A DNA stretch of 64,000 nucleotides from an uncultured Pelagibacteraceae bacterium (GTDB lineage: Bacteria; Pseudomonadota; Alphaproteobacteria; Pelagibacterales; Pelagibacteraceae): NCBI GenBank assembly GCA_902587515.1, contig CACILM010000003.1, forward strand, positions 62,001 through 126,000, given 5' to 3'. Both the position numbers and the translations under genes were made by a program. The stretch's first letter is position 1. Each line of letters begins with the position of its first letter. Positions 28,325 to 38,058 of this stretch are shown here, piece by piece. The notes beneath the pieces were generated by a model. The model was not told where the DNA came from and searched no databases. It was given only the letters and a program-made list of their open reading frames with translations.

Positions 28325-28344
28325 ACATCTAATATATTTATCCT

Positions 28345-29187
28345 ATGACTCAAATTGAGGTTAAAAAAATTATAAAAGCATTAAACGCTTCAGATGGTGC
28401 AGGAGTAAAATTAAAAAGAAGTATTGGAACTCCAGAAGCAGATTATATTGATCCTTTTTTAATGCTTGATGAGTTTGGTTCTGAAAATAAAGATGATTAT
28501 GTTGCTGGTTTTCCTCCTCATCCACATAGAGGAATAGAGACAGTAACTTATATGTTAAACGGAGAATTTGAACATCAAGATAGTACTGGAGCCAAAGGTA
28601 TTATGACGTCTGGAGATGTACAGTGGATGAAAACTGGAAGAGGGATTATTCATTCTGAAATGCCTGCTATGAAAGAGGGTAAGCTATTAGGCTTTCAGCT
28701 TTGGATAAACATGCCGGCAAAAATGAAAAAGAATAAGCCTGAATACCTTTATATAAAAGGAAACGAGCTCGGAAAACACGAAGATAGTGAGAAAATTGTA
28801 AAAGTAATTGCAGGCAAATACGAGAAAGCTGAGGGACCAGAAAAAAATCATAACGTTGATCCCATTTATTTTCATGTAATTTTAAATGAAGGAAAAGAAT
28901 TTAATTGTAATGTGCCTTCAGGACATAACTCTTTCGTATACCTGCTAAAAGGAGAATTAAAAATTGGAGAAAAGAATCACAATAAAACAGATAATTCAAA
29001 CTTAATATTATTAGAGCAAGGCAGCAAATTAAAAATTAAAGCAAACAAAAAATCTGAATTTTTATTCATTGCTGGTAAGCCAATTGGTGAGCCTATTGCA
29101 AGGGGCGGACCATTTGTTATGAATACTAAAGCTGAAATACTCGAAGCTATTCAAGACTATAACGATGGAACATTTGCTAAATATTAA
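28345..29187 (+). CDS. pirin family protein
   Basis: A 280-residue bicupin of the pirin family. The N-terminal cupin has the metal-binding set PPHPHRGIETVTYMLNGEFEHQDS, with three histidines and a glutamate, followed by SGDVQWMKTGRGIIHSE. Some pirins act as quercetinases and others as redox or transcription cofactors; the sequence does not decide. It is co-directional with the HAD and quinone reductase genes at short spacing. Confidence 0.92.
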   Translation: MTQIEVKKIIKALNASDGAGVKLKRSIGTPEADYIDPFLMLDEFGSENKDDYVAGFPPHPHRGIETVTYMLNGEFEHQDSTGAKGIMTSGDVQWMKTGRGIIHSEMPAMKEGKLLGFQLWINMPAKMKKNKPEYLYIKGNELGKHEDSEKIVKVIAGKYEKAEGPEKNHNVDPIYFHVILNEGKEFNCNVPSGHNSFVYLLKGELKIGEKNHNKTDNSNLILLEQGSKLKIKANKKSEFLFIAGKPIGEPIARGGPFVMNTKAEILEAIQDYNDGTFAKY

Positions 29188-29210
29188 AAGTTAAAGTACG
29201 TTCCGATAAA

Positions 29211-30185
29211 ATGTCTAAATCTATTGTGATGAAAAAAAACGGGGGTCCCGAAGTATTAGAACTTCAGGATGTAAACGTTGCCTCTCCAGGTACAGACGAA
29301 ATTAAAGTTACGAATTATGCAATCGGTTTAAATTATATCGATACCTATCATAGATCTGGTTTATACCCCATCAAGTTGCCCAGTGGTATTGGTTTGGAAG
29401 CTGCTGGAAAAATTGATGAAGTAGGTTCAAATGTTTCTGAATTTAACAAAGGTGATAATATTGCATACGCTTCTGTTCCCTTAGGAGCTTATGCTCAGCA
29501 AAGATTAATCCCAGCTAAAATAGCTGTTAAAGTTCCCGATGGAATTTCACATGAGCTAGCTGCTACTTTAATGACAAAAGGTTTGACTACGAATTATTTG
29601 CTTACCAAAACTTATAAGCTTAAAGCTGGAGAAACAGTTCTTTTTCATGCAGCGGCAGGTGGAGTCGGTCAAATTTTTGCTCAGTGGGCAAATAGTATTG
29701 GAGCTAAAGTAATAGGAACAGTTGGTTCTGATAATAAAATTAAAATAGCTGAAGAAAATGGTTACTCTTACGTTATTAATTATACAAAGGATAATTTTGC
29801 TAAAGAGGTTATGAAAATTACTAAAAATAAAGGAGTGCCTGCAGTTTTTGATGGTGTAGGAAAAAAAACATTCCATGGATCATTAGAATGTCTTTCAACA
29901 AGAGGTATGATGATAAGTTTTGGAAATGCATCTGGACCTTTGAATCCTATTAATGTTCCAAAAGAAATCCAACCCAAAGGCCTTTATTTTACAAGACCTT
30001 CTATTGGACAGTATTTTAGTAATAGAAAAGAACTTCAAGCTGGAGCTGATCAAATTTTTGAAAAGGTAAAATTTGGAAAAATAAAGATTAGAATTTCAAA
30101 AAAGTATAAACTTGCAGACGCTAAGGACGCTCACGCAGATCTCGAGGCAAGAAAATTAATTGGTCCAGCAATTTTACTCCCTTAA
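29211..30185 (+). CDS. NADPH:quinone oxidoreductase, zinc-independent MDR family
   Basis: A 324-residue medium-chain dehydrogenase/reductase of the quinone reductase (Qor) type. Visible features are NYAIGLNYIDTYHRSGLYP, LPSGIGLEAAGKIDEVGSNV, and the NADPH fold VLFHAAAGGVGQIFAQWA near residues 143-160. The catalytic zinc cysteines of alcohol dehydrogenases are missing, as expected for Qor. It probably reduces quinones or enones by NADPH. The stop shares a base with the next gene. Confidence 0.93.
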   Translation: MSKSIVMKKNGGPEVLELQDVNVASPGTDEIKVTNYAIGLNYIDTYHRSGLYPIKLPSGIGLEAAGKIDEVGSNVSEFNKGDNIAYASVPLGAYAQQRLIPAKIAVKVPDGISHELAATLMTKGLTTNYLLTKTYKLKAGETVLFHAAAGGVGQIFAQWANSIGAKVIGTVGSDNKIKIAEENGYSYVINYTKDNFAKEVMKITKNKGVPAVFDGVGKKTFHGSLECLSTRGMMISFGNASGPLNPINVPKEIQPKGLYFTRPSIGQYFSNRKELQAGADQIFEKVKFGKIKIRISKKYKLADAKDAHADLEARKLIGPAILLP

Positions 30186-30445
30186 TGTCAAAAAAAATAA
30201 TTTCTCCTTGTATAAGTATTTGTAAAACTGATCCTGTAACTGGCTACTGCTATGGATGCGCAAGAACTAATGAAGAAAAAAAACAATGGAAAGATGAAAA
30301 TATTAGTAATAAATGGAAATTAGCAAATATTGAGAAAATAAAATCAAGAATGCAAGGGTGGCAATTAAGTACTTTTGAAGAATCTTACAATCATAAAGTT
30401 AAGCAAGGAGTTTCGCTTTTTAAAAAAAAACTTTTAGAGGATTGA
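30185..30445 (+). CDS. DUF1289 family protein
   Basis: An 86-residue protein with the DUF1289 cysteine motif SPCISICKTDPVTGYCYGCARTN (four cysteines, residues 7-25), probably a metal or iron-sulfur binding site. The rest is charged and helical. Function is unknown. It overlaps the quinone reductase gene by one base and ends two bases before the convergent DUF2721 gene. Confidence 0.88.
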   Translation: MSKKIISPCISICKTDPVTGYCYGCARTNEEKKQWKDENISNKWKLANIEKIKSRMQGWQLSTFEESYNHKVKQGVSLFKKKLLED

Positions 30446-30446
30446 T

Positions 30447-30857
30447 TTATAAATCCTTTTTCATAGAGTCCATATCACTAAGGTGATATTTCAACGCTTC
30501 ATTAGACATTCTTACTTCCTGTAAAAATAAGAAAATTGAAATTATCATACATACACAGCACAACGCAAAACTTAGCCTAGCATAAAATGTTAAGTCTAAA
30601 TATAATAGTAATACCGTAAGCATATTAAAAAGAAATCCAAAAGACGAAAACCCCATAACGTATTTAAGATAATTGGTTCTTTTATTTAATACATGAAGTT
30701 GTTTTTCTAACTCTGGTGGAACTTTTTTTTCAAAAGTAAATTTGTCGTGCAGCTGTCTAATTAATGCGCTTAAAGTATGAAAACGATTACTATACATTGT
30801 CATCATTAAAGGAATAGCTGGAAACATTAATGCTGCAACTGTGTAATCTATATCCAT
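30447..30857 (-). CDS. DUF2721 family membrane protein
   Basis: A 136-residue integral membrane protein with three hydrophobic segments (about residues 5-20, 68-85 and 91-112). The cytoplasmic loop NRFHTLSALIRQLHDKF and the motif LNKRTNYLKYVMGFSSFGFLF match the DUF2721 family. The function is unknown. It is divergent from ubiA with about 53 bases between the chosen starts. Confidence 0.8.
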   Translation of the reverse strand: MDIDYTVAALMFPAIPLMMTMYSNRFHTLSALIRQLHDKFTFEKKVPPELEKQLHVLNKRTNYLKYVMGFSSFGFLFNMLTVLLLYLDLTFYARLSFALCCVCMIISIFLFLQEVRMSNEALKYHLSDMDSMKKDL

Positions 30858-30910
30858 ATCGAATCAAATTGATTATGAAGTTAGTGTTTGATATTTACAA
30901 GAGATATTTC

Positions 30911-31771
30911 ATGTCACAATTAAAAATTTTTATTGAATTAACACGACTAACTAAGCCTATAGGTTTTATGTTATTATTTTGGCCTTGTTCTTGGGGTTTG
31001 GCGTCCGCATTTAAACTAGATCAAAATCTGTATTTATTTCTTATCCATTTAATATTATTTTTTTTAGGCTCAGTTTTAATGAGAAGTGCTGGATGCATAG
31101 TTAATGATATAGTTGATAAAGATTATGATAAAAAAGTCGAGAGGACTAAACTCAGACCACTTGCTGCTGAAAACATTTCAGTAAAAAAATCATTAATTTA
31201 TGTATTAATTCTTTGTTTTTTTGCGTTTTTAATTCTTATTCAATTTAACTTTTTTACAATTATACTAGGTTTGGGTTCAATGTTTTTTGCTTTTACATAC
31301 CCGTTCATGAAAAGAATTACTTATTGGCCCCAATTATTTTTAGGATTAACATTTAATTGGGGGATAATAATGGGTTGGACTTCAATTATTCCTAATATCA
31401 CAACAGATATATTTGTTCTGTATATTTCGGCCATATTTTGGACATTGGCCTATGACACGATTTATGGAGCTCAAGATATGTCTGATGATGAGATTATAGG
31501 TGTAAAGTCAACCTCTATTAAATTTAAAGATAATATGAAACTTTTCATCAGTGCAAGTTATTTTATGTCATCAATTGGTTTAATTTATTTTTTCAGAAAT
31601 TATATTGGGTTAAACTTTTTAACAATTTTCTTAATTTTTTTTTACTTAACTTTAATTTGGCAAATTATCAAATTTAATAAAAATGATGCGATTAACTGTT
31701 TGAATACTTTTAAATTAAATAATTATTCCGGCATGTTATTATTTGTAACTATACTTTTGAAAAATATATAA
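30911..31771 (+). CDS. ubiA: 4-hydroxybenzoate polyprenyltransferase
   Basis: UbiA attaches the polyprenyl tail to 4-hydroxybenzoate in ubiquinone synthesis. The 286-residue membrane protein has the first aspartate motif NDIVDKDYDKKVERTKLRPLA and the second DTIYGAQDMSDD, with about eight helices. The frame is open further upstream (ATGs at 30830 and 30875). Those would add residues not typical of UbiA and the first would overlap the divergent DUF2721 gene; the ATG at 30911 gives the normal N-terminus. It directly abuts the msbA-like gene. Confidence 0.93.
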   Translation: MSQLKIFIELTRLTKPIGFMLLFWPCSWGLASAFKLDQNLYLFLIHLILFFLGSVLMRSAGCIVNDIVDKDYDKKVERTKLRPLAAENISVKKSLIYVLILCFFAFLILIQFNFFTIILGLGSMFFAFTYPFMKRITYWPQLFLGLTFNWGIIMGWTSIIPNITTDIFVLYISAIFWTLAYDTIYGAQDMSDDEIIGVKSTSIKFKDNMKLFISASYFMSSIGLIYFFRNYIGLNFLTIFLIFFYLTLIWQIIKFNKNDAINCLNTFKLNNYSGMLLFVTILLKNI

Positions 31772-33514
31772 ATGAAATTTGAAGAATTAAAAATCATATT
31801 AAAGCGACTGTATAGAGAATACATTAAGAAACATTTGAAGAGAATCTTAATTGCATTAGTCTTATCTTTGATTGTAGCTGCCAGCACCTCTGGTATAGCT
31901 TGGCTTCTTGATCCTGCAGTAAAAAAGATTTTTATTGAGCAAAATAAAGTTTTTGCTATAACTATTCCTCTCTTAATAATTATTGCTTTTTCCAGTAAGG
32001 GATTATCACTTTATTTCGCAAGATTGAATATCATAAGAGTGGGCGAAGAAGTAGCTGGAGAACTGCAGAAAAAAGTTGCGACCAATATTCTTCTCTCGGA
32101 CATCAAAACTTTAGATAACAGACATTCAGGAAAATATATTTCAAATGTCATGTATGATACCCACCATGTAAAAACCTTAGTGAGCACAGGTGTATTAAAT
32201 ATTATGAAAGATAGCTTTTCAGTGATTGGTTTAGTTTCATTAATGTTTTATCAAAATTGGAAGTTGGCTTTGTTTGCAATTATGATGATGCCTCTAGCGG
32301 GTGGTTTAGCAAGATCACTAGGGAAAAGGATCGGTAAAGCAACTTCAGTAGCTGGTGAGTCTTCCGGAAATTTAGCAACCTTTTTAGCGGAAATTTTTAA
32401 AGCTTCTAAAATGATAAGAATATATCAAAAGGAGAATGTGGAAGACGAAAAAGCAAAAAATGTAATAAATGATCTTGTTGAAAAAAATATAAAGATTGGA
32501 AGCGTGATGATCAGAGCCACACCGATTATGGAAATCTTAACTGGTTTAATGATTGCAGGTTTTATAATCTTTTCGGGAAGACTTATTTCAGCAGGGGAAT
32601 TAGGAGTGAACAATTTTTTTTCTTTTTTAGCTGCTATGATGCTAGCTTATCAGCCCATAAGATCTTTAGCTACTTTAAACATGGCTGCATACCAAGGAGC
32701 TGCTGCATTCAAAAGAATCAGTAGTATAATTGATAATAAAATTGAAATAATTGATAATAAAGATTTATCTCAACTGAATATAAAAGATTCAGAAATAAAA
32801 TTTAGTAACGTTAGTTTTAAATATGATTCTACAAAGGAAAAAGCAATAAAAGATATTAGTTTTGGAATTCAGGGAAATACTATGACAGCATTTGTTGGTC
32901 ATAGTGGTGCTGGTAAAAGTACAATTCTCAACTTATTACCAAGGTTCTATGATCCCCAAAACGGAAAGATTGAGATTGATGGCCAAAATATTAAAGAGGT
33001 GTCTCTTAAGTCATTAAGAAAGAATCTTTCAATGGTAAGCCAAGATGTGATTTTATTCGATGATACAGTTAAAAATAATATCTCATATGCAAAATCACAC
33101 GCCGCACATGAAGAAATTGTGAAAGCTTGCAAATATGCTGCCGCGGACGAGTTTATTCAAAAATTGCCCGATGGCTACGATACATTAATAGGAGAAAATG
33201 GAGTTCGATTATCTGGAGGGCAAAAACAGAGAATTTCAATAGCAAGAGCAATCTTAAAAGAGTCCCCAATAATTCTTTTAGATGAGGCAACTTCATCGCT
33301 TGATACTGAGTCCGAGGAAATAGTTCAAAATGCAATTTTAAATTTAACAAAAAACAAGACTACTTTAGTTATTGCCCATCGTCTTTCTACTATTCATAAT
33401 GCAGATAAAATATTTGTTTTAAAAGAGGGGAAAGTTATTAATTCTGGAAATCATAGTTTTTTAATTGATAACTGTAAGGAATATAAATCTCTCTATCAAA
33501 AACAATTAAAATAA
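31772..33514 (+). CDS. msbA: ABC exporter, MsbA-like lipid A flippase
   Basis: A 580-residue half-transporter: six N-terminal membrane helices (to about residue 320) followed by an ATPase with Walker A VGHSGAGKSTILN, signature RLSGGQKQRIS and Walker B PIILLDEATSSLD. Position directly before waaA, lpxK and an lpxL-like acyltransferase indicates export of the lipid A core. The exact substrate is inferred from context; other lipid exporters share this architecture. Confidence 0.9.
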   Translation: MKFEELKIILKRLYREYIKKHLKRILIALVLSLIVAASTSGIAWLLDPAVKKIFIEQNKVFAITIPLLIIIAFSSKGLSLYFARLNIIRVGEEVAGELQKKVATNILLSDIKTLDNRHSGKYISNVMYDTHHVKTLVSTGVLNIMKDSFSVIGLVSLMFYQNWKLALFAIMMMPLAGGLARSLGKRIGKATSVAGESSGNLATFLAEIFKASKMIRIYQKENVEDEKAKNVINDLVEKNIKIGSVMIRATPIMEILTGLMIAGFIIFSGRLISAGELGVNNFFSFLAAMMLAYQPIRSLATLNMAAYQGAAAFKRISSIIDNKIEIIDNKDLSQLNIKDSEIKFSNVSFKYDSTKEKAIKDISFGIQGNTMTAFVGHSGAGKSTILNLLPRFYDPQNGKIEIDGQNIKEVSLKSLRKNLSMVSQDVILFDDTVKNNISYAKSHAAHEEIVKACKYAAADEFIQKLPDGYDTLIGENGVRLSGGQKQRISIARAILKESPIILLDEATSSLDTESEEIVQNAILNLTKNKTTLVIAHRLSTIHNADKIFVLKEGKVINSGNHSFLIDNCKEYKSLYQKQLK

Positions 33515-33515
33515 A

Positions 33516-34799
33516 ATGATTTTATTTTATAGAGTTTTAACTCATTTAATTTATCCTTTTTTATTTATTATAGTTTTTTTTAGAGTTTTTCTTAAAAAAG
33601 AAGATCCTAAAAGATATAAAGAGAAAATTTTAATATCTCATTTCAATGTTAAAAGAAATTATGAACAAAAATTAATTTGGTTTCATGCAGCAAGTATTGG
33701 TGAACTAAAAAGTATAGTGCCGATCATTAAAAAATTAAATTCAGATAATAACCTAAGAGAATTTTTAATCACAACTTCTACACTAAGTTCAAGCAGAATT
33801 GCAAAATTAGAGTTTAAAAAAATGAAAAATATATCTCACAGATTCTTACCTTATGATGTGGACTTTTTAATTAACAGTTTTTTAAAAATGTGGAGGCCAA
33901 ATTATATTTTTTTAGTAGACTCTGAGATTTGGCCAAACCTGATTTTAAAAGCAAAAAAATTTGGCATTCCAGTTGCAATTATTAATGCTAGAATAACCTT
34001 AAAGTCTTATAAAAAATGGATTAAATTTCCAAAGACATCTTCTAAAATTTTTAGTTGTCTTAAGTTATGTCTAGCGTCTAATAAAGAAACCAAAAAGTTT
34101 CTTGAAACTTTTGAAGTTAAAAATGTTTTTTACTATGGAAACATCAAATTTATTAATGACATAAATGAAAATGATATAACTAATTTGAATAGTAATAAAT
34201 TAATTAATAGTCCTTTTTGGTTTGCTGCAAGCACACATAAAGGGGAAGAAGAGTTATGTTTAAAGACACATTGTTTTTTAAAAGAAAAGTATAAAAATAT
34301 TTTAACAATTATTGCACCAAGACACATTGAGAGATCCGAAGAAATTAAAAATTTGTGTGAAAAATACAAACTTAATTCTCAAATATTAAACAGCGACGAA
34401 TTAATTAAGACAAATGTCGAAATTGTTATTATAAACTCTTTTGGTGTTCTGCAAAATTATTTTAAATATGCTAAAAGTGTATTTATAGGTAAATCCACTA
34501 TTAAAAATTTAGAAGAGGTTGGAGGTCAAAATCCATTAGAAGCCGTAAAATTAAACTGTAAAATTTATCATGGTTGGTATGTGTATAACTTTAAAGATAT
34601 TTATGAAATCTTAGAAAAAAATAATATTTCATTTAAAATAAAAGATCATGAAGAATTAGGTAGATACTTAGAAAAAGACTTGGATCCTTCTCAAAGGAAA
34701 GGCCGTGAAATTTCGGAAGTTATTAATGTGTTGAGCAACAAAACTTTAGTCAATACTTTAAGAGAAGTTAATAATTTTTTATTAAATGAAACTAATTAA
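33516..34799 (+). CDS. waaA: 3-deoxy-D-manno-octulosonate (Kdo) transferase
   Basis: WaaA transfers Kdo from CMP-Kdo to lipid IVA. The 427-residue protein has a membrane-associated N-terminus, then FHAASIGELKSIVPIIKKL with the catalytic glutamate, STLSSSRIAK, LVDSEIWPNLI and the C-terminal GGQNPLEAVKLNC motif. CMP-Kdo is made by KdsB, encoded at 58583. It overlaps lpxK by 14 bases. Confidence 0.94.
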   Translation: MILFYRVLTHLIYPFLFIIVFFRVFLKKEDPKRYKEKILISHFNVKRNYEQKLIWFHAASIGELKSIVPIIKKLNSDNNLREFLITTSTLSSSRIAKLEFKKMKNISHRFLPYDVDFLINSFLKMWRPNYIFLVDSEIWPNLILKAKKFGIPVAIINARITLKSYKKWIKFPKTSSKIFSCLKLCLASNKETKKFLETFEVKNVFYYGNIKFINDINENDITNLNSNKLINSPFWFAASTHKGEEELCLKTHCFLKEKYKNILTIIAPRHIERSEEIKNLCEKYKLNSQILNSDELIKTNVEIVIINSFGVLQNYFKYAKSVFIGKSTIKNLEEVGGQNPLEAVKLNCKIYHGWYVYNFKDIYEILEKNNISFKIKDHEELGRYLEKDLDPSQRKGREISEVINVLSNKTLVNTLREVNNFLLNETN

Positions 34800-35712
34800 A
34801 CCAAAATTTTGGAATCATAAAAATATAATATCCTTATCTTTGCTCCCACTAAGCTTAGTCGTCCAATTAGTTATTTTTCTAAAAAAAAAATTTACAAAAA
34901 CTGTTAATTTTAAAATACCTATTGTTTGCATAGGAAATGTTTATGTTGGTGGAACTGGAAAAACACCATTGTCTATTTTAGTTTCAAAAGAATTATCAAA
35001 GATAGGGAAAAAACCAGTAATTATAAGAAAGTATTATAAAGAGCATAAGGATGAGCATGCTTTAATTAAAGAAAATTTGAATAATTTGATTTTGAATTTA
35101 AATAGGACTGACGCAATTCAAGAAGCTCAGAATAAGAATTTCGACACAGCTATATTAGATGATGGGTTTCAAGATTTTAAAATTAAAAAGGACCTTAGTA
35201 TTATTTGTTTCAATTCAAACTTTGAGGGAAATGGCTTTGTAATTCCTGCAGGTCCACTTAGAGAAAACCTGAATTCAATAAAAAATGCTCAAATTATAGT
35301 TATAAATGGATATAAAAATTTAAAGTTTGAAAAGAAAATTTTGGAAATAAATAATAATATTGATATTTACTACTCAAAATACAAAGCAGTTAATTTTGAG
35401 AAATTCAATCAAAAGGAGCTACTTGTAATTACTGGAATTGGAAATCCGGAAAATTTTTTAAATTTATTAAATAATCACAACCTAAAAATAGCAAAAAAAT
35501 ATATTTTCCCTGACCATTATACTTTTAGTAAAGAGGAGCTTTACAATTTTATACGTGAGGCTAAAAAAAATGGTTATCAAATAATTTGTACTGAAAAAGA
35601 TTATCATAGAATTAAAGAGTACAGTATTGAAGAAATAGACTTTTTAAGAGTAGAATTAGTTTTAGAGAAAAAAGAAACACTAATAAAAAAAATTCAGGAT
35701 ATTTATGATTAA
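34786..35712 (+). CDS. lpxK: tetraacyldisaccharide 4'-kinase
   Basis: LpxK phosphorylates the 4' position of the lipid A disaccharide at the inner membrane. The 308-residue protein has an N-terminal hydrophobic segment and the Walker A loop CIGNVYVGGTGKTPLSI near residues 47-62. It also has the DDGFQDFKIKKD motif and IPAGPLRENLNSIKNAQ. It overlaps waaA by 14 and the acyltransferase gene by eight bases, so the block is translated together. Confidence 0.94.
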   Translation: MKLIKPKFWNHKNIISLSLLPLSLVVQLVIFLKKKFTKTVNFKIPIVCIGNVYVGGTGKTPLSILVSKELSKIGKKPVIIRKYYKEHKDEHALIKENLNNLILNLNRTDAIQEAQNKNFDTAILDDGFQDFKIKKDLSIICFNSNFEGNGFVIPAGPLRENLNSIKNAQIIVINGYKNLKFEKKILEINNNIDIYYSKYKAVNFEKFNQKELLVITGIGNPENFLNLLNNHNLKIAKKYIFPDHYTFSKEELYNFIREAKKNGYQIICTEKDYHRIKEYSIEEIDFLRVELVLEKKETLIKKIQDIYD

Positions 35713-36562
35713 ATTTTTCACTTATTTCATACAATCAATAATAATTTATATATTTTTCATTTTAGGAAAAATAATGGGTATCACACTAAGTAGAAAACTT
35801 TTTTCATATCTTTTTTTAAAAATTGGACATAATTTTAAATCAAAAAGATTAATAGAATCAAACTTAAATATTTATTCAAAAAATCTAACAGAAATAAAAA
35901 GAAATTTAATAATCTCTGGTATGTGGAGAAACTATGGGAAAACTTTTATTGAATATGTATTTCTGAATTATTTTAAAAAAAATAGTGCTCATATGAAAAT
36001 TGAGGGTACGGATAAGTTGGAAAACATTTTAGAATTAAAAAAACCTGTAATATTCGTTTCGGGTCATTTTGCCAATTATGAGTTGATGTCTATGGAAATA
36101 GTAAAAAAAAATATTAATCTTGCTACAATATATAGACCTCTCAATAATTATTTTTTAAATCCTTTTATGGAATATTTAAGAAGAAAATATGTATGTAAAA
36201 ACCAAATTAAAAAAGGAGTAAGCGGTGTAAGAGAGGCAATTGAATATTTAAAAAAAGGTTACAGTATTGCTTTGATGATAGACCAAAGGGTTAGTGAAGG
36301 AGAAAAAATTAATTTTTTTGGGAAATCTGCATTAACTACAACTTTACCAGCACAACTTGCCTTAAAATTTGATTTATCTATTATTCCAGTTTTTATTGAA
36401 AGAGACCATAATGATAATTTTAAAATAAAATTTTACAAAGAAATTGACCCTAAAAGTTTTAATAATAAGTATGACTTAACTGATAAATTAAATAAAGTTA
36501 TTGAAGAAATGATAGTCTACAAGCCTGAAGGGTGGATATGGACGCATAATAGATGGAAATAA
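35705..36562 (+). CDS. lpxL: lipid A biosynthesis lauroyl acyltransferase-like (LpxL/HtrB)
   Basis: A 285-residue membrane-anchored acyltransferase of the LpxL/LpxM family, which adds secondary acyl chains to lipid A. The catalytic H-x4-E motif is in VSGHFANYELMSME (about residue 119). Also visible are ATIYRPLNN, ALMIDQRVSEGEKINFFG and the C-terminal PEGWIWTHNRWK. LpxL and LpxM cannot be told apart by eye. It ends two bases before the convergent DUF2093 gene. Confidence 0.9.
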   Translation: MIKFFTYFIQSIIIYIFFILGKIMGITLSRKLFSYLFLKIGHNFKSKRLIESNLNIYSKNLTEIKRNLIISGMWRNYGKTFIEYVFLNYFKKNSAHMKIEGTDKLENILELKKPVIFVSGHFANYELMSMEIVKKNINLATIYRPLNNYFLNPFMEYLRRKYVCKNQIKKGVSGVREAIEYLKKGYSIALMIDQRVSEGEKINFFGKSALTTTLPAQLALKFDLSIIPVFIERDHNDNFKIKFYKEIDPKSFNNKYDLTDKLNKVIEEMIVYKPEGWIWTHNRWK

Positions 36563-36563
36563 T

Positions 36564-36761
36564 TTAAGTTTTTTTTAAAGTTTTATATCTTTCGTTTGCC
36601 TCTATAGGTGAAAAGTAAGCCTCCTGTAGATCAACATTCCAATAATTTAAGTCTTTCAATAATATTTTTTTACCTGATATAGCACATAAAACATAATCAC
36701 CTTCCTCAACTAAATCAAAAGAATTGTGTTTAAAAATAAGTTTAGCTTCTTTTTTCATCAT
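36564..36761 (-). CDS. DUF2093 family protein
   Basis: A 65-residue protein of the alphaproteobacterial DUF2093 family: EEGDYVLCAISGKKILLKDL followed by NYWNVDLQEAYFSP. The function is unknown. It is divergent from purD with 28 bases between the starts. Confidence 0.85.
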   Translation of the reverse strand: MMKKEAKLIFKHNSFDLVEEGDYVLCAISGKKILLKDLNYWNVDLQEAYFSPIEANERYKTLKKT

Positions 36762-36789
36762 CTTTAAATTATATATTAAGTTATCTTAC

Positions 36790-38058
36790 ATGAATATTGG
36801 ATTAATAGGTAGTGGAGGTAGGGAGCATGCTTTGTGCAGAAAGTTATATGAGTCAAAAATTTGCAAGAAAATTATTTGTTTTCCTGGGAATGCTGGAACT
36901 GCAAATCTAGCAAAAAACATAGAAGTAGACGTTCTAAATTTTAATAAACTTCTCAAGCTAATTAAATTACACAAAATAGACTTGGTAGTAGTTGGGCCTG
37001 AGGAACCTCTGTCATTAGGAATTGTGGATTTTTTAACTAAAAATAAAATAAAAACTTTTGGACCAAATAAATATGCAGCAAAATTAGAGGGTTCTAAAGC
37101 TTTTATGAAAAGAATGTGCAAAATGAATAAAATTCCAACAGCTAATTTTCAAATATGTAAAAATAGGAGACAAGTTTTGAAATTTTTGGAAAAATCAAAA
37201 TTACCTATAGTCGTTAAAGCAGATGGGCTAGCAGCTGGCAAAGGTGTAACTATATGCCAAAACCGAAAAAAGGTTTTAAAAGTATCTGAGGAAATATTTA
37301 AAGGAAAGTTTAAATCTTCTAAAAAATTAGTTGTTGAGGAGTTTTTGACTGGAGAAGAAGCTAGTTATTTCTTAATAGTCGATAAAAATAACTTTAAGTT
37401 TTTCGGGTCTGCACAAGATCATAAAAGAGTTGGAGAGAAAGATATGGGGCCTAATACAGGCGGGATGGGTGCCTATTCACCAGCCCCAATTATTAATAAA
37501 CATTTAGAAAAAAAAATTATTGAAAAAATTGTAAAACCTACTTTAAAAGCTCTCAGAAAAAAAAATAAACCTTATACTGGTTTTTTATATGTTGGCCTGA
37601 TGATAAAAAATAATGAACCATTCCTTATTGAATATAATGTAAGAATGGGGGATCCAGAATGCCAAGTTATACTACCAAGGTTAAAAACTGATCTTGTAAA
37701 GATAATTATACATTCTCTAAAAAATAAACTCAAAAAGATAAGTATTAAATGGCGAAGAGAGAAAAGTATGACTATAGTTCTATGCTCCAAAGGTTATCCA
37801 GGAAAATATAGGAAAAATGTTTTAATTAAAAAACTAAATAGTATTAAAGAAAATGGAAAAGATATTGTTTATCATGCAGGAACAAAAATTATAAATGGAA
37901 AACTTTTATCTGTAGGAGGTAGAGTTTTGAACTTTACCTCGATAGGCAATGACCTATTAAAAGTAAGAGAGAGAATCATTAAAAATGTTAAAAAAATAAA
38001 TTGGAAAAATGGATTTTTTAGAAAAGATATAGGTTGGAAAATTTTAGATAAAAAATGA
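36790..38058 (+). CDS. purD: phosphoribosylamine-glycine ligase
   Basis: PurD makes GAR from phosphoribosylamine, glycine and ATP in purine synthesis. The 422-residue protein begins MNIGLIGSGGREHALCRKL, has the ATP-grasp segment PIVVKADGLAAGKGVTIC, and the signature FLYVGLMIKNNEPFLIEYNVRMGDPECQ. The frame stays open back to 36724, but that extension would overlap DUF2093; the ATG at 36790 gives the standard N-terminus. It overlaps rsmD by four bases. Confidence 0.96.
   Translation: MNIGLIGSGGREHALCRKLYESKICKKIICFPGNAGTANLAKNIEVDVLNFNKLLKLIKLHKIDLVVVGPEEPLSLGIVDFLTKNKIKTFGPNKYAAKLEGSKAFMKRMCKMNKIPTANFQICKNRRQVLKFLEKSKLPIVVKADGLAAGKGVTICQNRKKVLKVSEEIFKGKFKSSKKLVVEEFLTGEEASYFLIVDKNNFKFFGSAQDHKRVGEKDMGPNTGGMGAYSPAPIINKHLEKKIIEKIVKPTLKALRKKNKPYTGFLYVGLMIKNNEPFLIEYNVRMGDPECQVILPRLKTDLVKIIIHSLKNKLKKISIKWRREKSMTIVLCSKGYPGKYRKNVLIKKLNSIKENGKDIVYHAGTKIINGKLLSVGGRVLNFTSIGNDLLKVRERIIKNVKKINWKNGFFRKDIGWKILDKK

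Noticed and set aside
30830-30910. N-terminal extension of ubiA from 30830
   Set aside because: It would overlap the divergent DUF2721 gene start and add residues not typical of UbiA.
36724-36789. N-terminal extension of purD from 36724
   Set aside because: It is antisense to the start of the DUF2093 gene; PurD proteins begin at the MNIGLIGSGGREHA position.
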